Assembly: GCA_026636295.1 (NCBI GenBank)
Contig: CP089464.1
Location: forward strand, 62,001 to 126,000
Length of the DNA stretch: 64,000 bases
Source: Medakamo hakoo
Taxonomy: Eukaryota > Chlorophyta > Trebouxiophyceae > Coccomyxaceae
Reading direction: 5' to 3'
Positions 11,846 through 21,770 of the stretch are shown here, piece by piece (position 1 is the first letter of the stretch; every line of letters begins with the position of its first letter). The notes below the pieces were generated by a model, which was not told the DNA's origin, did no database searches, and saw only the letters and a list, made by a program, of their open reading frames with translations. The position numbers and the translations under genes were made by a program.

Positions 11846-12235
11846 AAAGTGGGTGGTGGCGCGGGTGATGGCGCCTTGTTTCTGCGTGTGAGCGCCCACC
11901 GCTCCGCCCCGCCCCCCCCCCTGCCCCGTCTGGTGAGAGAGGGCAGAGGATGGAGGAGCGGGGTGCTGTGCGCCGTTTTTTTTTCCCTGTGTGTGAGAGA
12001 GAGTGTAGCTGTGGTGGGCGTCCTGTGAGGCCGGTGTAAGAGTGAGACGTGTGTGAAGGTCTGTGTGCGTTTGGAGAGGAGGAGGCGGGGCGTCCCCGTC
12101 CCCCATGACCGAAAGAAGAGGAGAGGCAGCGCTGGAGGTCGTCGGGTGGCCGCCACCGTCCCACTTGCGCATTTCCACCTCCCGGCGTCCCGCCACGCCC
12201 GGGCGAGGCGATTCCCGCCCCCATCTACCCACAGC
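11846..12235. other. Intergenic region
   Basis: The 3' UTR of the B12D gene and the promoter of the next plus-strand gene lie here. The stretch has purine-rich and GT-rich runs. I see no supported ORF or RNA. Confidence 0.6.
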
Positions 12236-13060
12236 ATGGACCCGTCCCCATCACCCGTGGGACTCTATCGCCCTCTTTCCGCCCGGCCCGACTCGGCTTT
12301 AACCGCCTGCTTAGACGCACAAGCGGAGCCGACCGTGGAACAAGTGGAGCGCCTGGACGGCGTGTGCGCCGCCCTGGCCAAACCGTCCGCTTTGTGTGCG
12401 GGTGGAGGCGGACTAGGCGGGCCGGCGGCCGCCAAAGTCGCGCTGCTGCGGGTGCGTGGTTGTGCTCGGGCCGGGGGGCATTGAAACACGCGCAGAGGCC
12501 GCGTCGAAAAAAAAAAGAACGCCAACCCGGCACCCCTCGCCCACGAGCGCCGCAAAACAGCTCTCGCACGGCCGGCGCACCCACACACCCGCCTTCCGGT
12601 TCCTGGCGCGCGGACGCCCGCTCCGACCATAGCAGGCACCTCGGGCCCACCGCGGCGCAAACAGGGTGGGGCGGCCCAAAATCTCACCCCCCTCTTCCCC
12701 CCCACCAACCCACCCACCCACCCTCAGGAGCTCGCCGCCTGGCCGCCCCCACCAGACGCCCGCCGCCCTCGCCCGCCCGTCTTTGGCCAGATCCGACCCG
12801 ACCGCCCCAGCTCTGACGACCCGGCCGCGGACGCGGCCGCCGCCGTCTTGGCGGCCGTGGAAGCGGCAGAGGAAGCGGCCGACGCGGCGGCCGCGGCGGC
12901 CGAGGAAGCCGCGGCTGTCGAGGCGCAGGCGCTGGCGCGCGCGCGCGGCGTGGAAGGAGGAGGAGGAGGGGCAGAGGGTGAGGATGGTGATGAGGATGAC
13001 GACGACGCGGGGATGGATGAGGATGAGGACGTGGACGTGGGGCTGGCGGAGGCGGCGTAG
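12236..13060 (+). CDS. Hypothetical protein with Ala-rich coiled region and acidic C-terminus
   Basis: Exons 12236-12451 and 12728-13060 encode 182 residues. I do not recognise the family. The N-terminal 75 residues look ordered (YRPLSARPDSALTACLDAQ). The second exon begins with a Pro-rich segment, then a 50-residue Ala/Glu helix, a Gly run and a strongly acidic tail rich in Asp/Glu (EDGDEDDDDAG). Such tails occur in nuclear chaperone and chromatin proteins, but this is only composition. Donor GTGCGT and acceptor CCCTCAG give a phase-0 join. Confidence 0.65.
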
Positions 13061-13138
13061 TTTTTGTAGAGAGCAGGTTCGGTCGAGGGTTTTTTTGTCT
13101 CATTCGGCGTTCCGCTCACGACGCGCGAGCCTCAAAAC

Positions 13139-14215
13139 ATGCCGCCCCTCCAGCTCGCGCGGCGCCGCCCACCCGGGCGTCCGGCACCTCCCGTGGCATT
13201 GCGCACCGTGGCTTCTGCCGTGGTGAGTTGGCGGCGTGGGCGTGCGGCGGCAGCCCGGCGTGGGACGGGGAGGGGCGCGACGAACCGCGCGACGCTGCCC
13301 ATGCACGGTCGCCCGCCCGCGCGCCCGCCCAGGCCCGCCCGGAAAACCCCACCGCCCCTCCCTCACTCACACGCTCCTCCCAAGGAGCAGCCTCCCACCC
13401 CGACCCCCCACCCCTGGCGCTGGCGCGCGCGGTGGCGCCACCACCGGTACACCTCGCAGCGGGCCGGCCTGGCCCTGCCGGCCATCGACTGGTCGCGCCA
13501 AAACCTGCAGGTGCTGTTTGTCGATGCCAGCGGCCTGGTGCGCGCGCGCCTGGCGGCCGCCCTGCTGGAAAAAATGGCCGACTGGGACGGGCTGGGCCGG
13601 GCGGTGTCGCCGTCCGCGGCCGGGCTGGCCGTCCCGCCCGGCGCGGGCCCGCCCCCGCTGGACGCCGCCGCCGCGCTCCTGACCCAGGCAGGGCGGCTGG
13701 GCCTGCGCGCGCGGCCGTTCACGGCGCCGCCCGTGGCCTTTGAGCCGGCCGACCTGGACGCGGCCGACCTGATCATCGGCGTGGACGACGAGGCCGTGGC
13801 GGGAGTGCTGGCCGTCGCCGCCGACGGCGCGCCCGACCCGGCCGCGGCGCTCGCCGAGTACGCGCCGCGCGTCGCCGCCCTCTCGTCCTTTGCCGCGTGC
13901 CGGGGCCCGCGCCCGCTCGCGCGGAGTGGGTCGGACGTGTTGGACCCGGCCCTCGCCACGCTGGCCGCCACGCCGCCGCCCGGGTGCGCGACGGCCGCGG
14001 CGCGCCAAGCGGCCGCGGCGTCCACTTCAGGCCGCCGGCTGGCCGGGCCGTTCACGACCGCCGACGCGCGCGCGTGCGCGGTCGCGGGCGGCTGCCCGCG
14101 CGCCGACCTCGCGGGCGGCCAGGCCGACTGGGATGCGATGACCTGGCACGCCGTCCGCGGCGTGGCCGGCCTGGCCCAGTACCTAGGCGACGCGCTCCCG
14201 CCGGACATGCGGTGA
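13139..14215 (+). CDS. Low-molecular-weight phosphotyrosine phosphatase-like protein lacking the P-loop cysteine
   Basis: Exons 13139-13222 and 13385-14215 encode 304 residues. Exon 1 encodes an Arg/Pro-rich leader that suggests organelle import. From about residue 60 the protein follows the LMW-PTP fold: a strand VLFVDASGLVRARLAAALL occupies the place of the P-loop (V-C-x-x-N-x-C-R-S in active enzymes), then VSPSAAG, then a later strand DLIIGVDDE in the place of DLIL-x-MD. A plant chloroplast family with VSESGVCRS at this site already departs from the active consensus; here the last cysteine is also gone. If this reading is right it is a pseudophosphatase, perhaps a binding or scaffold protein. 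The 162-bp intron is in frame. Confidence 0.6.
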   Translation: MPPLQLARRRPPGRPAPPVALRTVASAVVSWRRGRAAAARRGTGRGATNRATLPMHGRPPARPPRPARKTPPPLPHSHAPPKEQPPTPTPHPWRWRARWRHHRYTSQRAGLALPAIDWSRQNLQVLFVDASGLVRARLAAALLEKMADWDGLGRAVSPSAAGLAVPPGAGPPPLDAAAALLTQAGRLGLRARPFTAPPVAFEPADLDAADLIIGVDDEAVAGVLAVAADGAPDPAAALAEYAPRVAALSSFAACRGPRPLARSGSDVLDPALATLAATPPPGCATAAARQAAAASTSGRRLAGPFTTADARACAVAGGCPRADLAGGQADWDAMTWHAVRGVAGLAQYLGDALPPDMR

Positions 14216-14480
14216 GGACGTGTGGGAGAGACGGAGACGGCGGGATGGAAGGGAGCAAAAAATGCACCCCCCCCCCCCGCTCGCGCGTCGCTCGCTGTCG
14301 TCGCTTTCTGTTGACTTGCTTTCTTCCGTCCCTGCTCGACGGGGAAAGCGTTGTATGACCTGTACGAACCTCTGTTTTTGCTTGTGTGTGTATGTACTCC
14401 TACTCTCTCTGTTCAAAAATAATTGTTTTTTGAACAGCCGCCCACCCCCGACAAAAGATTGAAAAATGTGCACGACACCT
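14216..14480. other. Convergent intergenic region with AT-rich inverted repeat
   Basis: The 3' ends of the phosphatase-like gene (plus) and the ER chaperone gene (minus) face each other here. The gap has a C run near 14269 and an unusually AT-rich patch around 14405-14440 that contains a perfect hairpin. Confidence 0.65.
14409..14437. repeat. Perfect 11-bp inverted repeat with 7-nt loop
   Basis: CTGTTCAAAAA at 14409-14419 is the exact reverse complement of TTTTTGAACAG at 14427-14437. The hairpin lies 44 bp beyond the minus-strand stop, between two convergent genes, and can form in transcripts of either strand. It could help 3'-end formation for both genes; that is inference. Confidence 0.8.
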
Positions 14481-16336
14481 CTACAGCTCATCCCGCCCGC
14501 CACCCCCGCTCTTGAGCGCTTCCTTCAACGCCCGCACGTAATCGCCCTTTTCCACGCAGTCGGAACAGGTCGCGCCCCGGGCTTCCAGCGCGGCTTTCAG
14601 CTGTGGCACCCGCAGCTTCGCCAGGTCCGTGTCGGGCCCGATCCGGACGGCGGCCGCGCACTTGCGGCCACCAGCAAACGTGCGCAGCCACGACTCCAGC
14701 GGCGAGGATTTGGGCGCGCCGGAGTAGGTGGTCGCCGGCGCGGCCGCATCCCCGCCGCAGAACGCCAGCACAGCCGGCAGGGGCGCCGTCACGTTGAACT
14801 TGGCCGCCAGGCCGGCCGCGCCGGCCCCGCCCGCAAAGCCGAACGCCACCCGCCCGCCAAACTGCCCGGCCAGGGCGCGCCACATGGGCGGTGGGGCGGC
14901 CTTGTCCGACAGGAGCAGGGCGGCGGCCCCGCCCCAGGCGGCGGCGCCGTCCCCCCGCCCGCCCGCCGCCTTGACCCAGGCGTCCACCGCTTTCGCGTCG
15001 CTCAACGGCCCCGCCACTTTTCCAGGCAGCAGCCCGACCGCCCAGTCCCGGATGGCCGCGGCCGACCGGGGGCCGTTGTAATCCACGACGCGCGCGGCTT
15101 TGCCAGAGCCCGGCGGGCCCGGGATGAAAGCTTTGATGGTCGGGTAGCCCTGCGCGCCCAGGCGGGCGCAGAGGTCGGCGCCATCGGGCCCGGGCGCGGC
15201 ACAGTTGACCGCCCCGACCGTCGCCACGCCCTTCAGCGCGGCCGCCGCCTTTTTCCATTTGGGAGCCAGTTCGCGGCAGTGCCCACACCACGGCGCGTAC
15301 AGCTCGGCGACGGTGAGTTTTGATCCAGGAGGAGGCGGGAGGTCGGAGGACGTGAGCGTGGCGACGGCCGGGTCGTCGTCGTAGAGGCCGGCGCCACCGC
15401 CGCCACCGCCGCCACGGCCGCGTCCGCCGCCCATCCCGCCTCCCATGCCGCCGCCGGGGAAGCCGCCGCCCATGCCGCCCATGCCGCCAAAGCGCATGCC
15501 GCCCATGCCGCCCCCTCCAGGCATGCCGCCGCCGCCGCCGCCCCCGCCGAAGAAGGCGTTGAAGATCTCAAACGGGTCGCCCTGGAAGTGGAAGGCGCCG
15601 CCGCCGGGGCCTCCCGGGAAACCGCCGCCGCCGCCTGGTCCGCCAGGCCCGCCGTTCTTCAGGGCTTCCTCGCCAAACTGTGGATGGGTGGGGGTGGGGG
15701 TGGGGGTGAGGCGTGAGTTTTTTGCGTGTTGCCTGTTTTTTTTTTCCCTTCCCATCCTCGACCCCCTCCCCATCCATCCATCCCACAATGCCACCACCTC
15801 ACCCGATCATACACCCCGCGCTTCTCCTTGTCGGACAGCGTCTCGTACGCCATGGCCAGCTCCTTGAACTTCTTTTCCGCTTTGTCTTTGTTGTCCGGGT
15901 TGCGGTCCGGGTGCCATTTTCTGGTGTGGGGTGGAAGTGGGGGTGGGGACGGCGGGTCAGGGTCGAGCCGCGGGGTCGAGCGCGTCTTTCCATCGGCTTC
16001 TATTGCTCCCGCGCGCGCGCGGGCGGGGAGAACGCGCGCGCGCGCCAGGCAGTCGCCGCCCTCCTCCCGCCACGCATCATCTCGCACGCTCTGTCCCACG
16101 CTCTCGCCGGCCAATCCGAAAAAAAAGGGAGCGACGTCCCCCTGTCCCCCACCCCCAAAAAAAACGCACAGCGCTTGGCGGCGATACGCCTTCTTGATGG
16201 TCGCCTCGTCCGCGTCGGGCGCGACGCCCAGGATGTCGTAAAACTTGGTCTCCCGCACAGCGGATGTCAGTGCCAGGAGCAATGCCAGCAGAATGGCCAA
16301 GAGCCAGGCGGCTGGGGATGGCCGCCGGCGGCTCAT
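14481..16336 (-). CDS. ER chaperone: J domain + thioredoxin (PDI) domains + MANF-type C-terminal domain, RDEL
   Basis: Minus-strand exons 16336-16170, 15920-15803 and 15677-14481 encode 493 residues. A hydrophobic signal sequence ([16 protein letters not shown]) is followed by a J domain ([28 protein letters not shown] near residue 60) that would stimulate BiP. A Gly/Met/Phe-rich linker leads to a thioredoxin domain with the PDI active site APWCGHC near 225. A second thioredoxin-like domain without CxxC follows. Residues 445-485 ([18 protein letters not shown], then CSDC, EKGDYV) match the C-terminal SAP-like domain of MANF/ARMET, including its CxxC. The protein ends in RDEL, an ER-retrieval signal. 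It resembles ERdj5-type reductases with an added BiP-binding module. The exon joins restore RRQALKWHPD and YDRFGEEAL, as in known DnaJ proteins. Confidence 0.88.
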
Positions 16337-16637
16337 TTTTCAAGCGCGGAAAGGCAACAGCGCAGCGGCGCGGCGAAAGGAGGGAAGCTGCGGCCGTGTG
16401 GCTGAGCGACGGCCTCTCCTGTGCCGCCGGCCCAGCTACCCTCGACCAGGCAGGCGTGCTCTACTCAGGAGGGGGGGGGGGGGGGGAGGGCGGGCCCGTG
16501 TGACGGTCGTCCCTGCCGCGTGAAGCAACGAAAAAGAGAGCGCGCACAAGAGTGCGCCGCGAAAAAGACGAGTGCTCTCAACCTGTGCACGCGAAAAAAA
16601 ACGAGGGACTGAAACAACACAGTGCGTCACACACAGA
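16337..16637. other. Intergenic region
   Basis: Upstream sequence of the ER chaperone gene and 3' UTR of the Nop25 gene, both on the minus strand. A run of 16 G lies at 16470-16487. Nothing else is supported. Confidence 0.6.
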
Positions 16638-17638
16638 TCACCGCCGCTTCTTCCCACCGCTGCCACGGTGCGCCTTCTTGCCGTGCTTGGCAGGTCGACT
16701 GCTGTCAGCTGCTGCCCGCGGCGGCGGCGGCGGCGGCGGCTGTGCGGCCTTTGTCGGCTCGCCCTTCCAACCCCACCCGCCAGCGGCACTCGGTCTGGAC
16801 GGCGCCTCCACCGCCTCCGCCTCCTCCTCCTCACCACCAGACGTGGACGCTTCAGGCCCACCTGCGTCTTCCTCGCTGTCAAAGGCAATGGGCGCCACCA
16901 GCACCGTCGTCGTCAGGGCGGGCGGCGGTGGCGCCGACGCGTCCGCGCGACCACCACCACCACCACCACCACCACCACCACCACCACCCCCGACAATGCC
17001 CGTCCCCGCGTACACCCGCTTGCACACGCCCGTGTCACCGCCAGCTCCTCCCTCTTCTGCTCCGCCATCCTCAGGTGGCGGCGTGTCAAACCGGGCCAGC
17101 CCCAGCTCTTCCCGGATGCGCGCCCGCTTCGCCGCGCGCTCTTCCAGGCGCGCGGCGCGGGCGCGTTCCGCCGCCGCGGCTTGGGCGGCGGCCCGGCGGG
17201 CGACTTTGCGCTTGTGGAAGCCGGTGACAAACTCACTGTTGAGTGGCGGTGGTGATGGTGGTGGTGGCGGTGGTGAGGGTGAGCGCGGACGGCTGCGGCG
17301 GCCGAAACCGACCGGAGCCCCCCCCCTCCTGGCTAGGTTGCGGCCCGCCGACGGCCCGGAACGAAAAAAAAAACGCATTGCCGCCGTCCCCACGAGTGCT
17401 CGCGCCCATCCGTGCACACCACACCCTTCACCATCCCACCCCACCCCACTCACCGGCACGCCGCCGGGTCGAACACGATCTCCGCGCCCCGGGCTTTGCG
17501 CTTGTGCTTCTTCACATGCGGGCCGCCGGCGGTGGTTGTTGTTGTTGGGCCGCTCTCGCTTCCTGTCCCGGGCTTGCGCGAGGCGAGGGCGCCTTTCTCT
17601 AGGAAGGAAGCGGGTGGCGCGAACGGTGCGGGTGGCAT
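16638..17638 (-). CDS. Nop25/Rrp17-family nucleolar ribosomal RNA-processing protein
   Basis: Exons 17638-17454 and 17235-16638 encode 260 residues. Rrp17/Nop25 proteins act in the nucleolus in pre-60S maturation and 5' trimming of rRNA. The diagnostic block is restored by splicing: EIVFDPAACR joins EFVTGFHKRKVARR, the family's F-D-x-x-x-R-x-x-F-L-T-G-F-H-K-R-K signature. A long basic/Ala helix follows (ARLEERAAKRARIREEL). The C-terminal half is disordered, with a 14-glycine run and a Lys/Arg/Gly/His tail that can serve as a nucleolar signal. The join is phase 2 to phase 1. The start codon is 129 bp from the divergent HIRAN gene. Confidence 0.85.
16950..16990. repeat. (ACC)n trinucleotide repeat coding for polyglycine (minus strand)
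   Basis: About 12 uninterrupted ACC triplets on the plus strand read as GGT glycine codons in the Nop25 gene. The run makes most of a 14-residue glycine stretch and should be variable in length. Confidence 0.85.
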
Positions 17639-17767
17639 TTTTGCTTTGTGCGCGGGACCCCCGCCCGCGGCGAGAGTCGCGTGCCTTTTGTTTGTGTCCG
17701 ACGAACAAGCAACGTCTGCGCTCGCGCACTCTTGCTATTTGCCGCTGCTCTCGTCGCCCATCCCCCC

Positions 17768-18829
17768 ATGCGCACCGCCCTGGCCGGCCGCCTGGCCGCC
17801 CGTTGCGCCGCGGCCGCGGTGGCTGGTCGGCCGACACCCTGCACTCCACGCGCGCCGCGACGGGCTGGCCTGGCCGTGCGCGCGTGGACGGGTGGGCCGG
17901 CGGCAAGCACGCCGCCGCCCGCGGGCGCGCGCGCGCACCCCGCCGACGCCCCGCCCCTCCCACCCGCCCGCGCCCGCGCCCTGCAACGGTCGTCCACGCC
18001 GCCGGCCACCTTCCGCATCGCGGGCGTGACCTTCGAAGGCCGCCAGGATGCGGTGGCGGCGCTGCACCCGGGCCAGGCCGTGCGCCTGGTCCGCGAGCCG
18101 GACAACCCGGCCGACCCGGCCGCGGTGCGGGTGGAAACGCTCGGCGGCGCACACCTGGGCTACGTCCCGCGCGACCGGACGGGTGAGGTCCTGCCCGGCC
18201 TTCAGTCGGCCTTTGCCCGCGTCCTGTCCGTGGGCCAGGCTGCCGGGGATGATGGAGAGGGGGAGGAGGAGGGAGGCGGCGGGTGGCAGGCCGGGCCCCA
18301 CCCCCACCCCCACCCGTGGGGCGCGGCCGTCCTCGTCCACCCGGGCCTCCCGCCCCTGGCCGTCGACGCCCTCCCGCCCTCCCTGTCCGCCGCGGCCGAC
18401 CTGGCCACCTGGCTGCCGCCCACTGTGTGGGACGGCCTGCGCTCCACCACCGCCCGCCAGGCCGGCTTCCGGTGCGCTGTCACGGGCGGGCGTGGGCCGG
18501 GGTGCGCGGTCGCGGTGCACGAGTCGTGGCAGCTGGACAAAAACGCGCGGGCGGCTGTGCTGACCGGCTTGACAGCCTTGCACCCGGACGTGCATGCAGC
18601 CGTGCACGCGCTGTCTCTGACCACCCCTGACGCCATCGGGTCGGCCGTGAGCGTCCTGCGGGCCGTCAACGAGTGGACGACCGAGGAGGCAGCCGCGCAC
18701 GTGCGGGCGGCGGGAGAGGCCGCTGCTGCTGCCGAGGCTGAGGGCGGGTGGCGCCTGGACTTGGGGTGGCTGCGCCGGGCGGTGCCGAGCCTGGACCTGC
18801 CGCCCGACATTGCGGCCGTGTGCGTGTGA
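17768..18829 (+). CDS. HIRAN-domain protein with HNH-like C-terminal domain, probably organelle-targeted
   Basis: A single exon encodes 353 residues. Residues 1-40 are Arg/Ala-rich with no acidic residues, as in a transit peptide. Residues 82-145 form a HIRAN domain (FRIAGVTFEGRQ, DNPADPAAVRVE, LGYVPRD), a module that binds DNA 3' ends in HLTF/Rad5. There is no helicase part. Residues 234-340 (RCAVTGGRGPG, HESWQLD, TGLTALHPDVHAAVH, VNEWTTEEA, WRLDLGWL) follow, from memory, a bacterial HNH-like family with C-x-x-C-GGRG, HE-x-W, ALCPxCHxxxH and L-x-LSWL blocks. Several zinc ligands of that family are replaced here, so nuclease activity is doubtful. A role in organellar DNA damage is inference. 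Confidence 0.72.
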   Translation: MRTALAGRLAARCAAAAVAGRPTPCTPRAPRRAGLAVRAWTGGPAASTPPPAGARAHPADAPPLPPARARALQRSSTPPATFRIAGVTFEGRQDAVAALHPGQAVRLVREPDNPADPAAVRVETLGGAHLGYVPRDRTGEVLPGLQSAFARVLSVGQAAGDDGEGEEEGGGGWQAGPHPHPHPWGAAVLVHPGLPPLAVDALPPSLSAAADLATWLPPTVWDGLRSTTARQAGFRCAVTGGRGPGCAVAVHESWQLDKNARAAVLTGLTALHPDVHAAVHALSLTTPDAIGSAVSVLRAVNEWTTEEAAAHVRAAGEAAAAAEAEGGWRLDLGWLRRAVPSLDLPPDIAAVCV

Positions 18830-18835
18830 GGAGGG

Positions 18836-18862
18836 TGTGCGTGTGTGTGTGTGTGTGTGTGT
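18836..18862. repeat. (GT)n microsatellite
   Basis: About 13 GT repeats just after the HIRAN stop codon, in the 80-bp gap between two convergent genes. Confidence 0.85.
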
Positions 18863-18909
18863 TGGTTTTCATTGCTAGTTTTTCTTTTACATTCCATGCC
18901 CATCATCCG

Positions 18910-19390
18910 TCATGTGGGCTCGCCACCCCCACCGCCACCACCACCCCTCCTTCTCTCCGCCTCCTTTTCCAGCTTTTCGTACGCCCGCCGGGCGGCTAAC
19001 GCGTCCACGCCTGCTTCGGCAGCTTTGCCTGCTTCTTCTGCGGCGTGCGCGGCCGCCGTTTCCGCTTGCTCCACCGCCGCGCCCGTGGTCGCGACCGCGT
19101 CGGCTGCAGCTCTCACCTCCCGCAGCACCAAAGCCTCAATGCCAGCGCGGCGGGTGGCAGCGTCGGCGCGGAGGGCGTCGACCTGGGCTTTCAAGGCGCG
19201 CGTCTCGCGTTCCAGGGTGGCGAGGTCCTGAGATCTCAGGGAGGCCGGGGTTGGTTGTTTTCGTGAGTGCCAATTCGCCCGCCGCCCGCCGCGCCCGTCT
19301 CTGACTCTCTCTCACACGCGCGTCCGGCATGCTCACCTCCTGGCCAAAGCCGCGCACGTCCCGCAACAGCTGGCGGATGGCGCGGAACAT
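18910..19390 (-). CDS. Small coiled-coil protein, function unknown
   Basis: Exons 19390-19337 and 19227-18910 encode 123 residues. After a short amphipathic start (MFRAIRQLLRDVRGFGQE) the rest is a continuous Ala/Glu/Arg helix with heptad character, ending in an Arg-rich and Gly-rich tail. No domain is recognised. The splice (donor GTGAGC, acceptor TCTCAG) is phase 0. Only 72 bp separate its start codon from the stop of the upstream F-box gene on the same strand, so the promoter is short or lies within that gene's 3' end. Confidence 0.6.
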
Positions 19391-19462
19391 GCGTGCGGTG
19401 CGCCGACGCAGAAAAACAATGCGAGAGTGTGGACAACCTTCCCGACCTCCATCATTTTTTGT

Positions 19463-21770
19463 CTACTGCACGGCACACGCTCCCACCCGTCCATCCTCCC
19501 TGTCCTCGCCAAGCGGCGTCAGCCCATCCCCGTCCAGTGCCGTCCAACGCGCTGCTTCTGCCGCCGCGCCGGTCAGGACACCGCCAGCTGGAGGCGTGCG
19601 CCCTGGGACGGTGGCGGGTCCGTCCAGGCTGCTGCCGCTGCTCCTCACCGCCACGACGGTCCGTGCCCACGCCGACCGCAGGCGGGCGCTGAGCAAAGGC
19701 AGCAGCCCGCTCTCCTGCGGCGGCTGTTCCGCCGGCGGTGGTGGTGGCGGCTGAGCAACGGGCGGCGGCGGCGGCGGCGGCGGAGGCCGCGCCCGCTCCT
19801 CGCCGACCAGCAGCACGTCGCATTTTGCGACCGGCACGACGCCCACGAGCGTGGGCACGCACCCGCCTAAAGCGAGGCCGGCCGCCAGCGTGTGGCCGGC
19901 TACACGGCGTGGGCCGGCAGGGCGTCCCGCGACGCGCGGGCCGACGAGTGGTGGTGTGGGCGGGCGTTCGCCGCCGCCGCCGCCGCCACCCTCCCCCACC
20001 CACGCCAGGCGCGGCAGGTGCAGGCCCCAGACATCGCCCAGGAAGCCGCCCGCCGCGGGCGAGCCGCCGTACATGACCAGCCAGTCGGGCGCCGCCCGCC
20101 ACGCGGCCGCGCGCTGGCGTGGGGCGGGCAGGGCCGCCGCCCCGCCCCCACCACCCTCGCCCCGCTCCCACACCAAACTCGTCAAGTCCAGGGCCCAGGG
20201 CGTCATGGGCGCCAGGCCGCCGCCCGCGTACCCGCCCGTGATGACCAGCTGTGGCGACGCCGTGTCGGGGCAGGCGCGGATGGTGGACAGGTGCAGGGAC
20301 CGGGAGGCCGGGTGGGGCGGCGGCGGGCGCGGCGGCCTGGCAGACGGCCCGGCCCCCGGCGGCGCCGGCGGCGCGGCAGCGACAGTCCGCCTCCTCCGCC
20401 AGGCCAGGGCGCGCAAGTCCAAGATGTGGACGACCGGTGGCAGCGGGCGGGCGTCGGGCGGCGGTGGCAGGCCCAGCGCGGCGGCCGGCCGGGGCGCGGC
20501 AGGCGCGCCGCGCCCACCACCACCACTCACGCCGCCGCCCTTCTCATCCGGCGGCACGTCTCCTTCCTCCTCCGGCCCCACGCCCGCGCCGTCGCCGCCA
20601 AACACGACGACAGCCGGCCGCCCATCCCACGTCGTGTACGCGTCGGCGGTGTGGTGGTAGCGCGGCGCGGGCGGCGGGCCGCCCGGGTGCAGGGTCGCCC
20701 AGACGACGACGGGCGGCGGGCCGGGGCTGGGCCCGCCGCCGCCGCCTCCCGCGCCGCGACTCACCCACCCGACTTCCACGACGCCGCCCGCGCCGTGCTC
20801 CCGGCCCGCCGCGTCGGCGCCGCCGTGGACGAGGAGCGCGTCGCCCAGCGCCGCCTGGTCGGCCGCGGTCGGCGGCGCGCCCGCGTCCGCCAGCGCCGCG
20901 GCGGCGGCGGGGCACAGGCGCGCGTCCAACAGGACGGCGACATGCCTGAACCGCCCCAGGGGTGGCCGGGTCACGGGCACGGCCGTCGCCATGAACGGGG
21001 CGGCGGCGGCGGACGGTGACCCGGCCGCGGCCGCCGCGCGCAGCGCGTCGACGACGACCAGGTCCAGGCCGCCGCCCGTGCCGCCGTCCCGCCGCACGCC
21101 GCCCGTGACGAGGACGCGGCCCGACGGCGTGGCCACGGCCGCGTGCCCGGACCGGGCGGTGCAGGCGGCCAGGTCCGGGCAGGCTTTGGGCGGGGCGCCG
21201 CCCGTGAGGGCCGCCGCCGCGGCGCCCGACCAGTGCACGGCCGGGAGGGACGGGGTCACCGCGGCCACCAGCCGCGCCCACGCCAGCGCGCCCGCCCGGG
21301 GCGCCCGCCCAGGCGGTTGACGCACGGGCGGTGTGGACGCGCGTCCAGGTCCCGGCAGGCCGCCCCCGCCCACGTCCGCCGCCAGCCCGGCCGCCAGGCC
21401 GCCCTCCTCCCACGCGGCCGCGTGCAGGGCAGCGGCCGCGGGCCCGCCCACCGCGTCCACCGCCAGCCTCCTCCACAGGGCTTCCCCATACGGTCCACCA
21501 AACGCGGCGTCACGCAGGCGGCGGCAGGTGGAGCCCAGGGAAGCGACGGCCGGCGGCGGCAAGTGTTCCAGGATCTGTGTGTCGTGCGTGTGTGTTTGTT
21601 GCGGGGGAGAGGGTGGGAGAGGGAGCGCGGGGGGGGGGCGGCGCGGCCAGGGCCCCGTGCGCGGGTGGTGAAAAAGCCGCGTCCCACCCACACAAAAAAC
21701 GCACCAGCCGGTGGGCTTCCACGTCCAGGTCAAGTATGGTCGTCGGGCGCGCCAGCGGTGAAGGATGCAT
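19463..21770 (-). CDS. F-box protein with Kelch repeats
   Basis: Exons 21770-21705 and 21574-19463 encode 725 residues. F-box/Kelch proteins are substrate receptors of SCF ubiquitin ligases: the F-box binds Skp1 and the Kelch propeller binds the target. The F-box starts at residue 10 and is made whole by the splice: LDLDVEAHRL joins ILEHLPPPAVASLGSTCRRL. Kelch-like blades are visible as GHAAVATPSGRVLVTGG, ALLVHGGAD, RYHHTADAY, AVVVFGGDG, QLVITGGYAGGG and WLVMYGGSP, separated by long Gly/Pro/Ala inserts. The last 100 residues are Pro-rich and unassigned. The start is about 385 bp from the divergent dehydrogenase gene. Confidence 0.8.

Noticed and set aside
14603-15323. Long plus-strand open frames opposite the ER chaperone gene
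   Set aside because: They are Pro/Arg/Gly-rich with no domain, while the minus strand has a complete signal-J-PDI-RDEL protein. GC-rich codons leave few stops on the opposite strand.
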